The notes under the pieces: model-generated
Told to the model about the DNA's origin: nothing
The model's database searches: none
The model's input: only the letters and a program-made list of their open reading frames with translations
Translations under genes and position numbers: made by a program
Shown: positions 57,544-64,000 of the stretch, piece by piece
How the letters are laid out: the number at the start of each line of letters is the position of its first letter
Position numbering within the stretch: the stretch's first letter is position 1
Assembly: GCA_963791235.1 (NCBI GenBank)
Contig: CAWBRW010000029.1
Coordinates: forward strand, 1,178,001-1,242,000
Length of the DNA: 64,000 nucleotides
Direction of reading: 5' to 3'
Source: JALORV01 sp963791235
GTDB taxonomy: Bacteria; Pseudomonadota; Gammaproteobacteria; Burkholderiales; Burkholderiaceae_F

Positions 57544-58752
57544 GTGCACCGACTACAGGAACTCGGCCTGCGACCGCTGCGGCTACGGCAGCGGGAACTG
57601 CTGCCCATCGTGCAGGGCGGCATGGGCGTCGGCGTTTCGGCGCACCGCCTGGCCTCGGCAGTGGCGCGCGAGAATGCACTCGGAACGATCGCTTCGGTGG
57701 ATCTGCGTCATCACCATCCTGACTTGATGGCGCAATGCAAGGATGTCCGCGACCGCACCGTCCTCGATCGGTTGAACCTGATCGCCCTAGACCGCGAAAT
57801 CCGCCTCGCGCGCGAACAGTCGGAGGCGCGTGGGGCGATCGCCGTCAACGTGATGAAGGCGGTAGATCAGCACGCGGCACTGGTGCGGCAATCGTGCGAG
57901 TCGGGGGCCGATGCGATTGTCATGGGCGCCGGATTGCCGCTCGACCTGCCGGACATGTGCGCGGACTTCCCGGATGTGGCGCTGATTCCGATCCTCTCGG
58001 ATGGGCGCGGTGTCGCGATCGTGGTGCGACGCTGGCTGCGGAAGAAGCGCATGCCGGACGCGATCGTCATCGAGCACCCGCGCTATGCGGGAGGCCATCT
58101 TGGTGCGACGCGCATCGAGGATCTCAATGATCCGCGCTTCGATTTCGATCGCGTAATCGACGAGGTGATGCTGGCATTCCGTGAGCACCAGATCGAGAGT
58201 GAGAAGATCCCGCTGATTGCGGCCGGCGGCATCAACTCGCCGGCGAAACTGCGCGAAGTCCTCGCGCTCGGCTACTCGGCGGTGCAGGTCGGAACCGCGT
58301 TTGCCGTGACGGAAGAAGGCGACGCCCATCCGAACTTCAAGAAGGTGCTGGCGGGCGCGCAGCCCAGCGATATCGTTGAATTCATCAGCGTTGCAGGTCT
58401 TCCGGCGCGTGCGGTCCGGACTGTGTGGCTGGACCGCTACCTGCGGCGCGAATCCGTGCTGCAACAGGAAGCCGCCGACTGGGCGGCGAAGAAGCTGCCG
58501 CTGGACCCCGTGGAGCGGTGCAGCGGCGCACTGCAGTGCCTGACTACCTGCGGATTGCGCGATGGCATCGCGAAGATCGGCCAGTTCTGCATCGACACGC
58601 AGCTCGCGGCGGCACTGCGCGGAGAACTGGCGCGGGGGCTCTTCTTCCGCGGTGCGGCGTCAGTGCCGTTCGGGACCGCGATCCGCCCGGTGCACGAACT
58701 GATCGACTATCTGCTGACCGGTCGCATGCCGGCGGATCTCGCCGCTGACTGA
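57544..58752 (+). CDS. Nitronate monooxygenase (2-nitropropane dioxygenase family)
   Basis: 402 residues from GTG 57544. FMN TIM-barrel motifs: PIVQGGMGVGVSAHRLASAVA (core: VQGGMGVGVS), NVMKAVDQHAALV, GADAIVMGAGLPLDLP, HPRYAGGHLGA with the AGGH loop, AAGGINSPAKL and VQVGTAFAVTEEGDA. The family oxidises alkyl nitronates such as propionate 3-nitronate and detoxifies them. The C-terminal 100 residues include Cys (RCSGALQCLTTCGL), which is longer than the shortest bacterial types. It is convergent with fabI, 11 bases apart. Confidence 0.88.
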   Translation: MHRLQELGLRPLRLRQRELLPIVQGGMGVGVSAHRLASAVARENALGTIASVDLRHHHPDLMAQCKDVRDRTVLDRLNLIALDREIRLAREQSEARGAIAVNVMKAVDQHAALVRQSCESGADAIVMGAGLPLDLPDMCADFPDVALIPILSDGRGVAIVVRRWLRKKRMPDAIVIEHPRYAGGHLGATRIEDLNDPRFDFDRVIDEVMLAFREHQIESEKIPLIAAGGINSPAKLREVLALGYSAVQVGTAFAVTEEGDAHPNFKKVLAGAQPSDIVEFISVAGLPARAVRTVWLDRYLRRESVLQQEAADWAAKKLPLDPVERCSGALQCLTTCGLRDGIAKIGQFCIDTQLAAALRGELARGLFFRGAASVPFGTAIRPVHELIDYLLTGRMPADLAAD

Positions 58753-58763
58753 GCAGCGCGGCG

Positions 58764-59555
58764 CTATTCGAGGCCGATGGGGATGCCCATTACGGCGTTG
58801 AAGCCGCCGTCGACGTGCGTGATCTCCGCGGTGATGCCGGCAGCCAGGTCCGACAGCAGGAACGCCGCGACGTTGCCGACATCCTCGATCGTCACATTGC
58901 GTCGCATTGGCGCGGTGCTCTCGACAATCGAAAAGATTTTCGAGAAGCCCTTGATGCCTGCGGCCGCAAGCGTCTTGATCGGGCCGGCGGAAATGCCGTT
59001 CACGCGAATGCCGCGTGGGCCGAGGCTGGCCGCGAGATAGCGGACGCTGGCCTCGAGGCTCGCCTTGGCCAGGCCCATCGTGTTGTAGCTCGGCACCGCG
59101 CGCTCCGCGCCGAGATAGGTGAGGGTGAGCAACGACGCGTTGCGGCCCTCCATCAATGGCAGCGCGGCCTTCGCCAGCGCAGGAAAACTGTACGAGGAGA
59201 TATCGTGTGCGATGCGAAAGCCCTCGCGCGACAGCCCATCGACAAAGTCGCCGGCGATCGCTTCGCGCGGGGCGAACCCGATCGAGTGAACCAGGCCGTC
59301 AAGCGCGGGCCAGCGCTGCTTCAGGGCATCGAAGGTCGCGATGATCTGCGCATCGTCAGCGACGTCCATGTCGAATACCAGGTCGGAGCCGAACTCGGAC
59401 GCGATCTCGGTGATCCGCTCCTTGAACCGGTCGCCCACGTAGGTGAACGCGAGTTCCGCGCCTTCACGCTTGCACGCCTGCGCGATTCCGTAAGCAATCG
59501 AACGGTTCGAGAGAACGCCGGTGATGAGCAGTCGCTTGCCGGAGAGAAATCCCAT
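58764..59555 (-). CDS. fabI: Enoyl-ACP reductase (NADH)
   Basis: 263 residues, the typical size. The nucleotide-binding start is KRLLITGVLSNRSIAYGIA. The catalytic pair is Y157 and K164 in SYNTMGLAK, with Tyr147 in LTLTYLGA, matching the FabI YX6K arrangement. HSIGFAPREAI and ISAGPIKTLAAAGI are family blocks. It performs the last reduction of each fatty acid elongation round and is the target of triclosan in other bacteria. Nearby genes are not in the same pathway. Confidence 0.96.
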   Translation of the reverse strand: MGFLSGKRLLITGVLSNRSIAYGIAQACKREGAELAFTYVGDRFKERITEIASEFGSDLVFDMDVADDAQIIATFDALKQRWPALDGLVHSIGFAPREAIAGDFVDGLSREGFRIAHDISSYSFPALAKAALPLMEGRNASLLTLTYLGAERAVPSYNTMGLAKASLEASVRYLAASLGPRGIRVNGISAGPIKTLAAAGIKGFSKIFSIVESTAPMRRNVTIEDVGNVAAFLLSDLAAGITAEITHVDGGFNAVMGIPIGLE

Positions 59556-59633
59556 GGTTTTCTTCGCGAAGGTGTGCCGGGGAAACGGGCGCGCAGTATA
59601 GGCGCTGCCACCCGACGCGCCGGTTCGCCCAAG

Positions 59634-61280
59634 CTACCGAGTGGCGGCGACGACCTTGCCGTTGCCGTTCCCGGCGCGCGACGCGGGCTTGACTGCCGCC
59701 TTGGCGGTGGGCTTGGCCGGCGCGGGCTTGCGCTGTGCGGCCTGCTGCGGGGTCGGCTGCTTGTTCTTCGCACCTTTGGCTGCAACTCGAGTCCGCGCCG
59801 CCGGAATCGTCAGTTCCAGCCGCTGGCCGGCGAAGAGCGATGGCGACGTCAGGTGGTTCCAGACGATTACGTCCTTCTCGCTGACGTTGTAGCGCCGCGT
59901 GACCGAATGCAGCGTGTCGCCCCGGCGCACGCGGTAAGTGACCTTGCGCAGGTTCGAGTACTCGGGCACAAGTGCGAAACGGGCGTCCAGGCTGTCCGCC
60001 GGAATGTCGCTCTCCATCGTTTCGTCACGCGGGATCAGGATCGTCGAGCCGGCACTGATGATGTAGCGCGGCGGGATGCGGTTCGCCTCGCGCAGCTTTT
60101 CCTCGCTGATCCCCACGCGTCGTGCCACGGCGGCCAGCGTGTCCGCCGGCGTCATCTTGTAGACCGTCCAGCTCGCCAGCGGCTGACCCGTCGCATCCCA
60201 CGCCGCAAGGTTGGCGTGGAACCGATCGACGCTCTTCGCAGGCAGCAGCAGCTTGGCGCCACCGGCTCCGACGATGACCGGTCGGTTGAATGACGGGTTC
60301 AATGCGCGGAAATCGTCGACTTCCATTTCCGCGAGCCGGGCCGCCGTGTGCACGTCGATGTCGCGCGTCTTGTGGACGGCGACGAAATACGGTGTGTCGT
60401 CGATCTTGGGCAGCGCGACGCCGAACTTTCCGGGATCGGAAACGATGTTCTTGATCGCCTGCAGCTTCGGCACGTAGTACTGCGTTTCATTCGGCATCCT
60501 GAGATCGGTGTAGCCGGCCGGCTTGCGCGCCCGCTGGTTCTTCGCGATGGCCCGCGCCACTGCGCCTTCACCCCAGTTGTAGGCCGCGAGCGCCAGGTGC
60601 CAGTCACCGAACTGGTCGTACAGCTTCTGCAGGTAGTCGAGTGCGGCACGGGTCGACTCGACGACGTCACGTCGCTCGTCGAGCCACATGTTCTGCTCCA
60701 GCTCGTAGTCTTTCCCAGTCGAGGGGATGAACTGCCAGAGGCCTGCTGCCTTCGCCGACGAAACAGCCTCGGGGACGAACGCCGACTCGACGAAGGGGAG
60801 CAACGCGAGCTCGGTCGGCATGTCGCGCCGCTCGATCTCCTCGACGATGTGATACAGGTAGCGGCTCGACCGTTGCGCCATGCGATCGAAGTAATCGGGC
60901 TGGCTTGCGTACCAGAGGGTGCGGTTTTCGGCCAGTTTTGTTTCGAGGTCCGGAATGCGAAAGCCGCGCCGTATACGCACCCACAGGTCGCCCGGGGGCG
61001 GCGCGGGCGGGACCACAACCCGTTGCGCGGCCGGCTTCCCGCCCACGCGCGGCCGCGCGCCCGATTCCCGTTCCTCGTATGGCCATTCGGAAGTGACATC
61101 GGGCAGTGTTTCAAGCAATTCGCCCAGCGGATCGCGCGACGGCGCTGCCGAAGGGGCGACCGTTGCGGCTGTCGGGGCCGCGGGTGCGGCCTCCGCCTGC
61201 GGCTCGGTTGCAGCCGAAACGCTGGCGAACGCGAATACGCAGAAAGCCGCGCAGGCGGACGCGAAGTTTGCGGAGCGCAT
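59634..61280 (-). CDS. mltD: Membrane-bound lytic murein transglycosylase D with two LysM repeats
   Basis: 548 residues. A signal peptide (AFCVFAFASVSAA) is followed by a Pro/Ala-rich spacer and a family 1 lytic transglycosylase domain: LALLPFVESAFVPEAVSSAKAAGLWQFI (core: LPFVESAFVPEA, AAGLWQFIPSTG) with the catalytic Glu in VESAF, and HLALAAYNWGEGAV. Two LysM modules bind peptidoglycan (VYKMTPADTLAAVARRVG and YRVRRGDTLHSVTRRYNV). The tail is very Lys/Ala-rich. There is no lipobox, unlike E. coli MltD. The order mltD, gloB, methyltransferase, rnhA is conserved in related bacteria. Confidence 0.93.
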   Translation of the reverse strand: MRSANFASACAAFCVFAFASVSAATEPQAEAAPAAPTAATVAPSAAPSRDPLGELLETLPDVTSEWPYEERESGARPRVGGKPAAQRVVVPPAPPPGDLWVRIRRGFRIPDLETKLAENRTLWYASQPDYFDRMAQRSSRYLYHIVEEIERRDMPTELALLPFVESAFVPEAVSSAKAAGLWQFIPSTGKDYELEQNMWLDERRDVVESTRAALDYLQKLYDQFGDWHLALAAYNWGEGAVARAIAKNQRARKPAGYTDLRMPNETQYYVPKLQAIKNIVSDPGKFGVALPKIDDTPYFVAVHKTRDIDVHTAARLAEMEVDDFRALNPSFNRPVIVGAGGAKLLLPAKSVDRFHANLAAWDATGQPLASWTVYKMTPADTLAAVARRVGISEEKLREANRIPPRYIISAGSTILIPRDETMESDIPADSLDARFALVPEYSNLRKVTYRVRRGDTLHSVTRRYNVSEKDVIVWNHLTSPSLFAGQRLELTIPAARTRVAAKGAKNKQPTPQQAAQRKPAPAKPTAKAAVKPASRAGNGNGKVVAATR

Positions 61281-61341
61281 CGGCGGAATTTACAGAAGTA
61301 TCACGGCCCTGTGGAGCAGACGATGGCCTAGCGTATCGACA

Positions 61342-62127
61342 TCAAGCGAAGCCATTCTTCCACTTCCTGAGCGCGGCAAACGTTGTAACGGCCTCAGTTT
61401 CAGCACCCTTTTCCCGGCGCGCTGCGGCATCCCGTATCGCCGGCACATCACAACGCATGAAGGGATTCGTCGCGAGTTCGAGGCCGATCGTCGAAGGCAG
61501 CGTCGGCTCGCCGCGGCGCCGGGTCGCCGCGGCTGCGGCGGCGCGCTCCTGCAAGTCGATATTGCCGGGCTCGACGGCCAGCGCGAAACGGATGTTCGCC
61601 AGCGTGTACTCGTGCGCACAGTAGACGCGTGTGGCGGCTGGGAGCGCCGCGAGTCGATCGAGCGAATCCAGCATCTGTGGGGGCGTGCCTTCGAACAGGC
61701 GTCCACAGCCGCAGGCAAACAGCGTATCGCCGCAGAAGACGGCGGGCGGATCGAGCGCGTCGGTGAAATACGCAATGTGGCCGGCCGTATGGCCGGGCAC
61801 GTCGAGGACCGTAAACGGAGTGCCGAGCACCGCCAACTGATCCCCGCCGCCGAGGCGTACGTCGACGCCGTCGATGTCCTCATTGCGCGGGCCGTAGACC
61901 GTGGCGCCGGTGGCGCGCAGCGCCATGACACCGCCGACATGGTCGCCATGGTGATGGGTGACTAGAATCGCGGCGAGCTTGAGGTGGCGCTCCGCCAGCG
62001 CCCGCTGTACCGGTACCGGATCGCCCGGGTCGACAATCGCGGCCTGCCCGTCGCGACTGAGCAGCCACAGATAGTTGTCGCTGAAAGCGGGCAGCGGCGT
62101 GATGGCGAGATCTGCAATACGCGACAT
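61342..62127 (-). CDS. gloB: Hydroxyacylglutathione hydrolase (glyoxalase II)
   Basis: 261 residues from ATG 62127; ATG 62136 is three codons longer. The metallo-beta-lactamase zinc motif THHHGDHVGG is present, followed by PGHTAGHIAYF, CGDTLFACGCGRLFEGTPPQM (core: GDTLFACGCGRLFEG) and CAHEYTLANIRFAL. The C-terminal glutathione-binding part has RRGEPTLPSTIGLELATNPF. It hydrolyses S-lactoylglutathione to lactate in methylglyoxal detoxification. It is divergent from the methyltransferase gene with only 12 bases between starts. Confidence 0.95.
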   Translation of the reverse strand: MSRIADLAITPLPAFSDNYLWLLSRDGQAAIVDPGDPVPVQRALAERHLKLAAILVTHHHGDHVGGVMALRATGATVYGPRNEDIDGVDVRLGGGDQLAVLGTPFTVLDVPGHTAGHIAYFTDALDPPAVFCGDTLFACGCGRLFEGTPPQMLDSLDRLAALPAATRVYCAHEYTLANIRFALAVEPGNIDLQERAAAAAATRRRGEPTLPSTIGLELATNPFMRCDVPAIRDAAARREKGAETEAVTTFAALRKWKNGFA

Positions 62128-62139
62128 GGCAAACACCAG

Positions 62140-63000
62140 ATGAATTCCAGCGATTCGATTGTGAGGCTTTCCGAGTTCCTCTGCTCACCGGCGGGCCGCT
62201 ATGTGCTCGACTGGGAACAGATGCAGATCGATGCGGCGGTGGCCGACGTCTTCGGCTATCACGCGCTGCAGCTCGGCCTTCCGGAGATCGATGCGCTGCG
62301 CGAAAACCGCATGCCGCTGCGCTTCTGCGCCGCGGACCGACAGCTCGCGTTCGAGGTTCCCGATGCGGAGGAAGTGGGTTATCGACGCCGTGTCGCGATC
62401 ATCAACCGCTACGAGGAACTGCCGTTCGCGACGCATTCGATCGACCTTGTCGTGATGCCACACATCCTCGAGTTCGCGCACGATCCGCACCAGGTGCTGC
62501 GCGAAGTCGAACGCGTGCTGGTTCCGGAGGGACACGTCGTCATCACGGGGTTCAACCCGGCGAGCCTGTGGGGCGCACGGCAATTCACTTCGCGGCTCGG
62601 TGCGACACCGTTCCTGCCGCGCGAGGGACACTTCATTTCGCTCTCACGGGTGAAGGACTGGCTGAAGCTTCTGTCCTTCGAGTTCGCCCGCGGCCGCTTC
62701 GGGTGCTATGCCCCTTCGGTGCGGACCACGACATGGCTCCACCGCTGGCGCTTCATGGAGAAGGCTGGCGACCGCTGGTGGCCGATGTTCGGCGCGGTCT
62801 ACCTGCTGACCGCGGTCAAGCGCGTGCGCGGCATGCGCCTGATCGGAGCGGTATGGAAGCGCAACGAGGATCGTGCCCGCCAACTGTCTCCAGTGGGTAC
62901 GACCCGAATCGCGCTGCCGACGGGCGATGCACAGTCCGCCATCGTGCTCGGCGAAGAAACAGCGGCCAATGAACCGCGAACCTGGGTTCGCCGCGGATGA
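62140..63000 (+). CDS. SAM-dependent methyltransferase of the gloB-rnhA locus
   Basis: 286 residues. The typical glycine motif I is weak here, but FATHSIDLVVMPHILEFAHDPHQVLREVERVLVPEGHVVITGFNP (cores: SIDLVVMPHILEF, LREVERVLVPEGH, VVITGFNP) is a clear methyltransferase_11 region. The C-terminal half has a basic, Trp-rich segment (TTTWLHRWRFMEKAGDRWW). Genes of this type between gloB and rnhA are conserved in beta- and gammaproteobacteria; the acceptor is unknown. The stop overlaps the rnhA start by four bases. Confidence 0.82.
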   Translation: MNSSDSIVRLSEFLCSPAGRYVLDWEQMQIDAAVADVFGYHALQLGLPEIDALRENRMPLRFCAADRQLAFEVPDAEEVGYRRRVAIINRYEELPFATHSIDLVVMPHILEFAHDPHQVLREVERVLVPEGHVVITGFNPASLWGARQFTSRLGATPFLPREGHFISLSRVKDWLKLLSFEFARGRFGCYAPSVRTTTWLHRWRFMEKAGDRWWPMFGAVYLLTAVKRVRGMRLIGAVWKRNEDRARQLSPVGTTRIALPTGDAQSAIVLGEETAANEPRTWVRRG

Positions 63001-63491
63001 GGCATGCACGCAGCGTGCCGCTCGCGGCGCGGAAAGACGGCGAGGAGGACAGCGTCGAGATCTGGACTGACGGCGCGTGCAAGGGCAACCCGGGACCGGG
63101 CGGCTGGGGCGCGCTGCTGAAGTACGGAGACCACGAGCGCGAGCTCTTCGGCGGTGAAGCGCCGACGACCAACAATCGCATGGAGCTCACCGCGGTGATC
63201 GAGGCGCTCGGCTCGCTCAAGCGCCGCTGTCGCGTGGTGGTGCATACCGATTCGCAGTACGTGCAGCTTGGCATCACCGAGTGGCTGCCGAACTGGATAC
63301 GGCGTGGGTGGAAGACGGCGGACAAGAAGCCGGTGAAGAACGCGGACCTGTGGCAGCGATTGCAGGCGGCCGCCGCGCGCCATGACATCGAGTGGCGTTG
63401 GGTCAGGGGCCATGCCGGAGACGCGGGCAACGAGCGCGCCGACGAACTGGCGAACCGCGGCGTCGAATCGGTGTCTCACTCCGCCGAGTGA
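62997..63491 (+). CDS. rnhA: Ribonuclease HI
   Basis: 164 residues. Catalytic acids are visible as D25 (EIWTDGACKGNPGPGGWGALL, core TDGACKGNPG), E63 (NNRMELTAV), D85 (VVHTDSQYV) and D149 (GNERADELA). The substrate-binding region GWKTADKKPVKN is intact. It cuts RNA in RNA-DNA hybrids. The N-terminus has about 15 extra residues before the first strand, and a later start is possible. The start overlaps the methyltransferase stop, so the two genes are coupled. Confidence 0.95.
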   Translation: MRHARSVPLAARKDGEEDSVEIWTDGACKGNPGPGGWGALLKYGDHERELFGGEAPTTNNRMELTAVIEALGSLKRRCRVVVHTDSQYVQLGITEWLPNWIRRGWKTADKKPVKNADLWQRLQAAAARHDIEWRWVRGHAGDAGNERADELANRGVESVSHSAE

Positions 63492-63506
63492 GCGCTTCCG
63501 GCGCAG

Positions 63507-63528
63507 GGCCGGGTGTTAAAGTCCGGCC
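63507..63528 (+). terminator. Hairpin between rnhA and the RND adaptor gene
   Basis: GGCCGG (63507-63512) pairs with CCGGCC (63523-63528) around a 10-base loop. A T-run (GGTTTTTCCC) occurs only about 15 bases further on, so termination here is uncertain. Confidence 0.35.
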
Positions 63529-63560
63529 TCACCTTTAGGCGGTTTTTCCCTCTGTTTCAC

Positions 63561-64000
63561 ATGAAGCATCGAGTCACCCTCATCGCGATCGGAGTGTTGG
63601 CCGCGGTCGCGGTGGCGGCCTACTTCGCGCGTGATGTGTTTTCACCGGGCCCGAGTGCGGTGGCCGGTGTGAAGGGTGAAGCCAAGGCTGATGCGGGCAG
63701 CGTTGCCAAGTCTGACGCGAAGGGTGCGGCAAGCAAGGGTGGACCCGGCGGGCCGACGCCGGTCGAGGTCGTCGCCCTGAAACCAAGCGTCGTCAAGGAG
63801 GACCTGCAGGCCGTCGGCTCGCTGCGCTCCAATGAAAGCGTGATCCTGCGGCCGGAAGTCTCCGGTCGCATCGCCGCGATCGGATTCAAGGACGGCCAGG
63901 TCGTGCGCAAGGGCCAGGTGCTGGTGGCGCTCGATGCCACGCTCAATGAGGCCGAGGTGGCGCAGGCCAAGGCGGAATACGACCTGGCACTTTCCAGCCT
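63561..64000 (+). CDS. RND efflux periplasmic adaptor (membrane fusion protein), N-terminal part
   Basis: The gene starts at ATG 63561 and runs off the right edge; 146 codons are visible. A membrane anchor (LIAIGVLAAVAVAAYFA) is followed by a Lys/Gly/Ala-rich linker and the start of the adaptor core: TPVEVVALKPSVVKEDLQAVGSLRSNESVILRPEVSGRIAAIGFKDGQVVRKGQVLVALD (cores: VSGRIAAIGFKDGQVV, KGQVLVALDATL). This matches AcrA/MexA-type adaptors, which link an RND pump to an outer-membrane channel. The pump gene should lie just beyond the window. Confidence 0.9.
   Translation, partial: MKHRVTLIAIGVLAAVAVAAYFARDVFSPGPSAVAGVKGEAKADAGSVAKSDAKGAASKGGPGGPTPVEVVALKPSVVKEDLQAVGSLRSNESVILRPEVSGRIAAIGFKDGQVVRKGQVLVALDATLNEAEVAQAKAEYDLALSS

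Overview
The window comes from a GC-rich proteobacterium, most likely a betaproteobacterium of the Burkholderiales type. The gene order mltD / gloB / methyltransferase / rnhA, the gcvTHP operon behind a tandem glycine riboswitch, the ECF43-type sigma factor with a Ser/Thr kinase, and the senB-selD pair all fit that placement. This is inferred from gene content; no rRNA or tRNA gene is present to test it. No insertion sequence, prophage or CRISPR array was seen. At least eleven otherwise intact genes are split across reading frames. Several breaks can be repaired by removing one base from a short C or G run, so I read most of them as sequence errors and annotate full spans.

Layout. 1-2.7 kb: tail of a response regulator, then three tandem paralogous exported proteins, two with SHOCT-like tails. 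2.9-10 kb: a DUF3604 lipoprotein, an unknown exported protein, a parvulin-type isomerase and three overlapping HupE/UreJ-like membrane genes, ending in a strong hairpin. 10.4-12.5 kb: a small membrane protein, an OmpA-type lipoprotein and an outer-membrane barrel. 12.5-17.4 kb: a structured intergenic region, the glycine riboswitch with a terminator, and gcvT-gcvH-gcvP. 17.4-21.5 kb (minus strand): an ECF43-like sigma factor, a TPR-bearing membrane Ser/Thr kinase and a small exported peptide; kinase and peptide are both preceded by the same ECF-type promoter motif. 21.7-29.1 kb: a diheme cytochrome c, sdaA, a hydrolase, a CoA transferase and a methyltransferase on plus; folA, a DMT transporter and thyA on minus. 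29.3-32.7 kb: a long-chain acyl-CoA ligase coupled to a ThDP enzyme strikingly like human ILVBL/HACL2. 32.8-45 kb: an MCE-type lipid transport operon without its ATPase, an MsbA-like exporter, a MAPEG protein, and an ABC/FtsX/CrtC-like lipocalin set interrupted by an MgtA-type P-type ATPase.

45-55.4 kb: threonine dehydratase, an MGMT/ATL-like protein, egtD facing an egtB-like sulfoxide synthase, then a TPR-HD-GYP phosphodiesterase divergent from a 35-codon peptide gene with a perfect double-glycine leader and a predicted six-residue product, a PQQ-type sugar dehydrogenase, and selD with a senB-type selenosugar synthase. egtD, the egtB-like gene, senB and selD together would cover the known steps to ergothioneine or selenoneine. 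55.5-64 kb: small exported proteins, a phosphoesterase, nitronate monooxygenase, fabI, mltD, gloB, a methyltransferase, rnhA and the start of an RND adaptor gene.

The most novel candidate is the peptide / TPR-HD-GYP pair at 49.8-51.9 kb. It looks like a peptide-pheromone circuit in which a TPR receptor controls c-di-GMP breakdown. Next are the sigma/kinase pair with its repeated promoter and the ILVBL-like operon.
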